A DNA stretch of 64,000 nt from contig NZ_JAAIXZ010000026.1 in NCBI RefSeq assembly GCF_010894435.1, positions 92,012 through 156,011 on the forward strand. Direction: 5' to 3'. Positions 60,659 to 64,000 of this stretch are shown one piece after another. Source of the DNA: Pyxidicoccus trucidator. Lineage in GTDB: Bacteria > Myxococcota > Myxococcia > Myxococcales > Myxococcaceae. How positions within the stretch are numbered: position 1 is the stretch's first letter; every line of letters begins with the position of its first letter. The position numbers were made by a program, and so were the translations under genes. Under the pieces are notes generated by a model that was not told the DNA's origin, did not search any database, and was given only the letters and a program-made list of their open reading frames with translations.

Positions 60659-61891
60659 TCAGCTCGCCGGGAGCAGGGCGGGCTTGCGGGGGACGAAGGT
60701 GGCCACCGGCTCCGCCTTGCCCGCCACTGGCAGGGGCTCGGCCGGCTCGAAGTCGAAGGCGCCCTGGCACCGCTGCATCGTCGCCCCGGACACGAGCATG
60801 GAGACGCCCACCTTCTTGGTGAGCCCCTCAATCCGGCTGGCGAGGTTCACCGCGTCGCCAATCACCGTGTACTCGCGCCGCTGCTCGCTGCCCACGTCCC
60901 CGACGACGACGCGCCCGGTGTGGATGCCGATGCCGATGCGCAGCGGCTCCTCGCCCCGCGCGGCGCGCTCGGTGTTGAGCGCCTCCAGCGCCTCCAGCAT
61001 GGCCAGGCCGCACGAGACGGCGGCCTCGTGGTGGTCCGCCAGCGGCAGCGGCGCGCCGAAGTAGGCGAGGATGCCGTCGCCGATGAACTTGTCGAGCGTC
61101 CCCCCGTGGCGGAACACCACCTCCACCATGCGGGAGAGGTACTCGTTGAGCAACGCCACCACCTGCGGGCTCTCCATGCGCTCGGACATGGAGGTGAAGC
61201 CGCGGATGTCGGAGAAGAGCAGCGTCACCTCGCGGTGCTCGCCGCCCTTCGCCTCGGCGCCGCGCTCGGCAATCTGCCGGGCCACCTCGGGAGAGAAGTA
61301 GCGGCCCAGGCGCTCGCGCTGCACCTCCTCCTGCGCCACCTGCGTCACCAGGCCCAGCACCTGGCGGCCGATGAAGACCGCCGCCAGCGCGGCCAGCGAC
61401 AGCACCAGCACCACGCCGGAGAGGAAGGACGCATCCGGCAGGTCGGCCGCGCGAGCCAGGAGCGTCTGCAGGACGATGGCCACCCCGGCGGTCGCCGCCA
61501 CTCGCACACGCGATAGCGTCACCAGCGCCACGACCACCACCAGGGTGATGTAGACGCCCAGCGTCAGCAGCGCGACGGGCACCGGGGCGGCCGAGTCGAG
61601 GATGGCCAACCGTTGGAGGATGAAGATGGCGGGCATGTCGACGACGGCGAGCAGGAGGGCTGACCGGCTCAGGAGCGCCGGGAAGCTTCGTGCGCCGAGC
61701 CACAGCAGGAAGGCCACTCCCAGGTATGCGGCCAGCAGGCCCCGGGGCACTCCCCAGTGGAACCCCCAGGCCATCAGCAGCCAGCCCGCCACGCCCGCGA
61801 ACCGGACCCGGTTGAGCCACTCGCCCACCTGCGCGCGCCAGCCCTCCAGGCGTTGCCGGAGTGTGTCCTCGACCTGGGTACGCTTCTGCAT
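60659..61891 (-). CDS. Membrane-bound class III adenylate/guanylate cyclase
   Basis: 410 residues. Six or so membrane helices (about 35-195; GVYITLVVVVALVTLSRVRV) precede the catalytic domain (about 225-390): TLLFSDIRGFTSMSER with the first metal Asp, FIGDGILAYFGAP with the second, and YTVIGDAVNLASRIE. It makes cAMP or cGMP at the membrane. ATG 61891 preferred over an earlier in-frame Met. Directly upstream of the caspase gene, 79 bases apart. Confidence 0.88.
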   Translation of the reverse strand: MQKRTQVEDTLRQRLEGWRAQVGEWLNRVRFAGVAGWLLMAWGFHWGVPRGLLAAYLGVAFLLWLGARSFPALLSRSALLLAVVDMPAIFILQRLAILDSAAPVPVALLTLGVYITLVVVVALVTLSRVRVAATAGVAIVLQTLLARAADLPDASFLSGVVLVLSLAALAAVFIGRQVLGLVTQVAQEEVQRERLGRYFSPEVARQIAERGAEAKGGEHREVTLLFSDIRGFTSMSERMESPQVVALLNEYLSRMVEVVFRHGGTLDKFIGDGILAYFGAPLPLADHHEAAVSCGLAMLEALEALNTERAARGEEPLRIGIGIHTGRVVVGDVGSEQRREYTVIGDAVNLASRIEGLTKKVGVSMLVSGATMQRCQGAFDFEPAEPLPVAGKAEPVATFVPRKPALLPAS

Positions 61892-61974
61892 GGGCCAGAG
61901 ACGGTAGCCCAACGTGCCCGCTCCCTCCAGGAACGGACCGGGCCGCTCGCGGCAGGTGGGCTATCTTCCCGGGT

Positions 61975-62499
61975 ATGGCGAGCATCGGTCACGTGGCGGT
62001 GGGCCTGGCCCTGGGCAGGTACGAGGCGGGCGGCACGTCCGCGCGCAGGCTGGCTGTCGCCATGACGCTGCTCTCCCTGCTCGCCCTGCTGCCGGACGCG
62101 GACGTGGTGGCCTTCCGGCTCGGCATCCCCTACTCCGCGCCCTGGGGACACCGGGGTGCCTCGCACTCGGTGGCCTTCGCCGTGGGCGTGGCGCTCGTCG
62201 CGGTAGCCCTGGCGCGGGCCCTGCGCGCTCCGGCCGCGAAGTGGGGCGTGCTCACGTTCCTCGCGGTGGCGAGCCATGGCGTGCTGGACTCGCTCACCAA
62301 TGGCGGCCTGGGCGCGGCGCTGCTGTGGCCCTTCTCGCAGGGGCGCTACTTCGCCCCGCTGCGCCCGCTGCCGGTGTCCCCCATCGGCGCGGGGATGCTC
62401 TCTTCGCGCGGCTTGTACGTCGTCACGGTGGAACTGCTCGCCTTCCTCCCCTTCTGGGCCTACGCGCTCTGGCCGCGCGGGCACCGCCAGGAGCCCTGA
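61975..62499 (+). CDS. YdjM-like metal-dependent hydrolase/membrane protein
   Basis: 174 residues. HVAVGLALGRY at the N-terminus, LLALLPDADVVAFRLG, GHRGASHSVAFAVGVALVAV and ASHGVLDSLTNGG match the DUF457/YdjM family, which has conserved His and Asp clusters among four or so membrane helices. Role poorly known. It starts at ATG 61975, three bases from the next gene at the other end. Divergent from the cyclase. Confidence 0.85.
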   Translation: MASIGHVAVGLALGRYEAGGTSARRLAVAMTLLSLLALLPDADVVAFRLGIPYSAPWGHRGASHSVAFAVGVALVAVALARALRAPAAKWGVLTFLAVASHGVLDSLTNGGLGAALLWPFSQGRYFAPLRPLPVSPIGAGMLSSRGLYVVTVELLAFLPFWAYALWPRGHRQEP

Positions 62500-62502
62500 G
62501 CC

Positions 62503-63057
62503 ATGCGCCTGTTCACCGCCGTCACGCTGGGCACCACGATTGAGTCGCGCGCCACCGCTGAGCTGCAGCGACTGCGCGCCCTGGCGCCGCATGCCCGCTG
62601 GGTGAAGGTGGAGGGCGTCCACCTCACGCTGGTGTTCCTGGGCGACGTGGAGGAGGCGCGGCTGCCGTCCCTCCGTGAAGCGCTGGAGCCCGTGGGCCCC
62701 CGGCACGCGCCCTTCGTCCTGTCCGTGGGTGGCGGGGGGAGCTTCGGCTCGCCCGCGCGCCCGCGCGTGCTCTGGGCGGACGTGCGCGGGGCGACGGACG
62801 CGCTGGAGGCACTCCAGGTGGACACGGCCGCCGTGCTCCAGCCGCTGGGCTTCGAGCCCGAGCACCGCGAGTACACCGCGCACCTCACCCTGGCGCGCGC
62901 GAAGGACCCGAGGGGAGACCCGGCCCTCGCGCGGTGTGCGCAGGCGCTGGAGGCGTCGGACTTCGGCGAGGGGCGCGTGGACCGGCTGGTGCTCTTCGAG
63001 AGCCGGGGCGGGCACTACCACCCCCGGCTGGATGTGCCGCTCACGCGCGCGGGGTGA
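62503..63057 (+). CDS. thpR: RNA 2',3'-cyclic phosphodiesterase
   Basis: 184 residues of the 2H phosphoesterase family. MRLFTAVTLG start, HLTLVFLGDV (first HxT/L-x motif, about 43) and TAHLTLARAKDP (second, about 126) are the paired histidine motifs. It opens 2',3'-cyclic phosphates on RNA ends and may ligate tRNA halves in vitro. Three bases after the YdjM-like gene, so co-transcription is likely. Confidence 0.9.
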   Translation: MRLFTAVTLGTTIESRATAELQRLRALAPHARWVKVEGVHLTLVFLGDVEEARLPSLREALEPVGPRHAPFVLSVGGGGSFGSPARPRVLWADVRGATDALEALQVDTAAVLQPLGFEPEHREYTAHLTLARAKDPRGDPALARCAQALEASDFGEGRVDRLVLFESRGGHYHPRLDVPLTRAG

Positions 63058-63187
63058 CGGCTTTCGGCACGAGGGAGGCCATGGGTGGACGCGGACTGGC
63101 GCCGGGCTCGCACCGTCCCGGCCGGCTGGCATCCTGGCTGCAATATCCGTGGGCAGGCGCATGCAAGCGCCCGAAAGGACTTGGACG

Positions 63188-63799
63188 ATGCGGTGGAGTG
63201 TCCTCGTAGCGGTGTGGCTGGGTGCCCACGGAGCGGTCGCGGCGCCACGGTTGGAGGAAGGCCTGCGGACGGGGGACATCGTCCTGCACACCTCCCGCTC
63301 GCGGCAGTCCCAGTTCATCCAGGCGGCGACGGAGAGCCCGTTCTCTCACGTTGGAATGGTGGAGGTGACGCCCAAGGGTGCCTGGGTGGTGGAGGCCGTG
63401 CAGCCGGTGCAGCGCGTGTCCTTCGCGAAGTGGAAGGCGCGCGGCGTGAAGGGCCGCATCCTGGTGCTGCGGCCGAAGGCGCTGAGCGATGCGCAGAAGC
63501 AGCAGGCCGTGGACACGGCGAAGACGCACCTGGGCAAGCCCTATGACTGGCACTTCGGCTGGGGTGACGAGGCGATGTACTGCTCGGAGCTGGTGCGCAA
63601 GGCGTACGCCCAGGGCGCGGGCGTGGAGTACGGGAAGATGGAGCGCCTGGGCTCGCTCAAGGTGGCCGGGCTGAAGAAGCCCATGCGCGAGCGGTACGGC
63701 GCGAAGGTGCCCATGGACCTGGAGCTGGTGACGCCCGCGAGCCTGGCCACGGATGCACGGCTGGAAGTGGTGCACTCGGACTTCCCGTCGGTGCGGTAG
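63188..63799 (+). CDS. YiiX/YebB-like NlpC/P60 superfamily hydrolase
   Basis: 203 residues. Signal peptide (LVAVWLGAHGAVAA). LRTGDIVLHTSRSRQSQFIQAATESPFSHVGMVEV carries the family His and LGKPYDWHFGWGDEAMYCSELVRKAYAQG the Cys nucleophile, the reverse-order layout of the permuted NlpC/P60 subgroup. Periplasmic cysteine hydrolase, substrate unknown. A 9-base hairpin follows the stop. Confidence 0.85.
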   Translation: MRWSVLVAVWLGAHGAVAAPRLEEGLRTGDIVLHTSRSRQSQFIQAATESPFSHVGMVEVTPKGAWVVEAVQPVQRVSFAKWKARGVKGRILVLRPKALSDAQKQQAVDTAKTHLGKPYDWHFGWGDEAMYCSELVRKAYAQGAGVEYGKMERLGSLKVAGLKKPMRERYGAKVPMDLELVTPASLATDARLEVVHSDFPSVR

Positions 63800-63824
63800 G
63801 AGCGCGTCTTCCCACGCGCCGGGT

Positions 63825-63853
63825 ACAGCCCGGGTCAGCGGGGACCGGGCTGT
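63825..63853. terminator. Hairpin after the NlpC/P60-like gene
   Basis: ACAGCCCGG (63825-63833) pairs exactly with CCGGGCTGT (63845-63853), loop 11 bases. It lies 25 bases past the stop. There is no T-run, so termination is probable rather than certain. Confidence 0.5.
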
Positions 63854-63977
63854 GGAGAGGCGGGGTCGCGCGGCTAGTTGAACTGCGCGAGATGCGGGGT
63901 TTGAGGTTGCCTGGCGTGTGAGGCGGGCGGGAGGCAAGTGAGGGGGCTGGCTGTTGGTGCTTGTAGGGAGGCGCGCC

Positions 63978-64000
63978 ATGGCCGAGCAGGCAGCCCTGCG
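63978..64000 (+). CDS. Start of a gene cut by the window edge
   Basis: ATG at 63978 preceded by TAGGGAGG at suitable spacing opens a frame MAEQAAL that runs off the edge. Only seven codons are seen, so no product can be named and the start itself is provisional. Confidence 0.35.

Noticed and set aside
1..64000. tRNA, rRNA, CRISPR, prophage or attachment sites
   Set aside because: I found no cloverleaf-like segment, repeat-spacer array, integrase or phage structural gene by reading.

Overview
The window is very GC-rich DNA from a fruiting-type myxobacterium, most likely Myxococcaceae (Myxococcus, Corallococcus, Pyxidicoccus or a close relative). The evidence is a MYXO-CTERM-anchored protein, many lipoproteins with LxGC/LxAC lipoboxes, Uma2 paralogues, a SitA-like lipoprotein toxin with an imm11-type immunity protein, and giant secreted repeat proteins. 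It reads as chromosome, with 49 protein genes supported (one cut by the right edge), three gene relics and several hairpins or operator-like palindromes. I saw no tRNA, rRNA, CRISPR array or intact insertion sequence.

Layout. 0-5.2 kb: small anchored surface protein, SAM methyltransferase, and a three-gene set (HAD-UbiA fusion, DprE1-like, DprE2-like) resembling the polyprenyl-phospho-arabinose pathway. 5.2-12.2 kb: Uma2 protein, DUF2156/MprF-C-like protein, then a tightly overlapping operon (diiron protein, unknown, acyltransferase, HemN-like radical SAM) and a DoxX-like membrane protein. 12.2-17.4 kb: MBL-fold lipoprotein, cyclic-nucleotide-domain/thioredoxin-reductase-like fusion, and a decayed segmental duplication carrying two Uma2 copies around a lipoprotein gene. 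17.5-27.7 kb (minus): four-gene operon with a parvulin foldase and two giant secreted proteins, one with an intact zincin motif and one with a degenerate one. 27.9-32.9 kb (minus): phenolic-lipid/alkylpyrone-type cluster (type III PKS, ICMT-like methyltransferase, ACP, fatty acyl-AMP ligase, FAD enzyme) with a perfect palindrome upstream. 33.1-44.6 kb: glgC, subtilase, AraC regulator, esterase-like lipoprotein, modABC with a divergent MarR gene, HtrA-like protease, YdcF protein.

44.6-52.2 kb is the most clearly accessory part: two divergent toxin-immunity cassettes around a fragment of an IS21-type istB gene, with a GC dip across the toxin tip and immunity gene of the right-hand cassette. 52.2-64 kb: lipoproteins, an endonuclease/exonuclease/phosphatase-fold lipoprotein, the MYXO-CTERM protein, a DUF4336-TetR pair, proS with an intrinsic terminator, a caspase-like protease whose ribosome binding site lies in a predicted leader hairpin, a class III nucleotide cyclase, a YdjM-like membrane protein, ThpR and an NlpC/P60-like hydrolase.

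Functions are read from motifs in the translated sequence and recalled family features. No database search was run. Start sites were chosen from ribosome-binding sites, gene overlaps and family N-termini.
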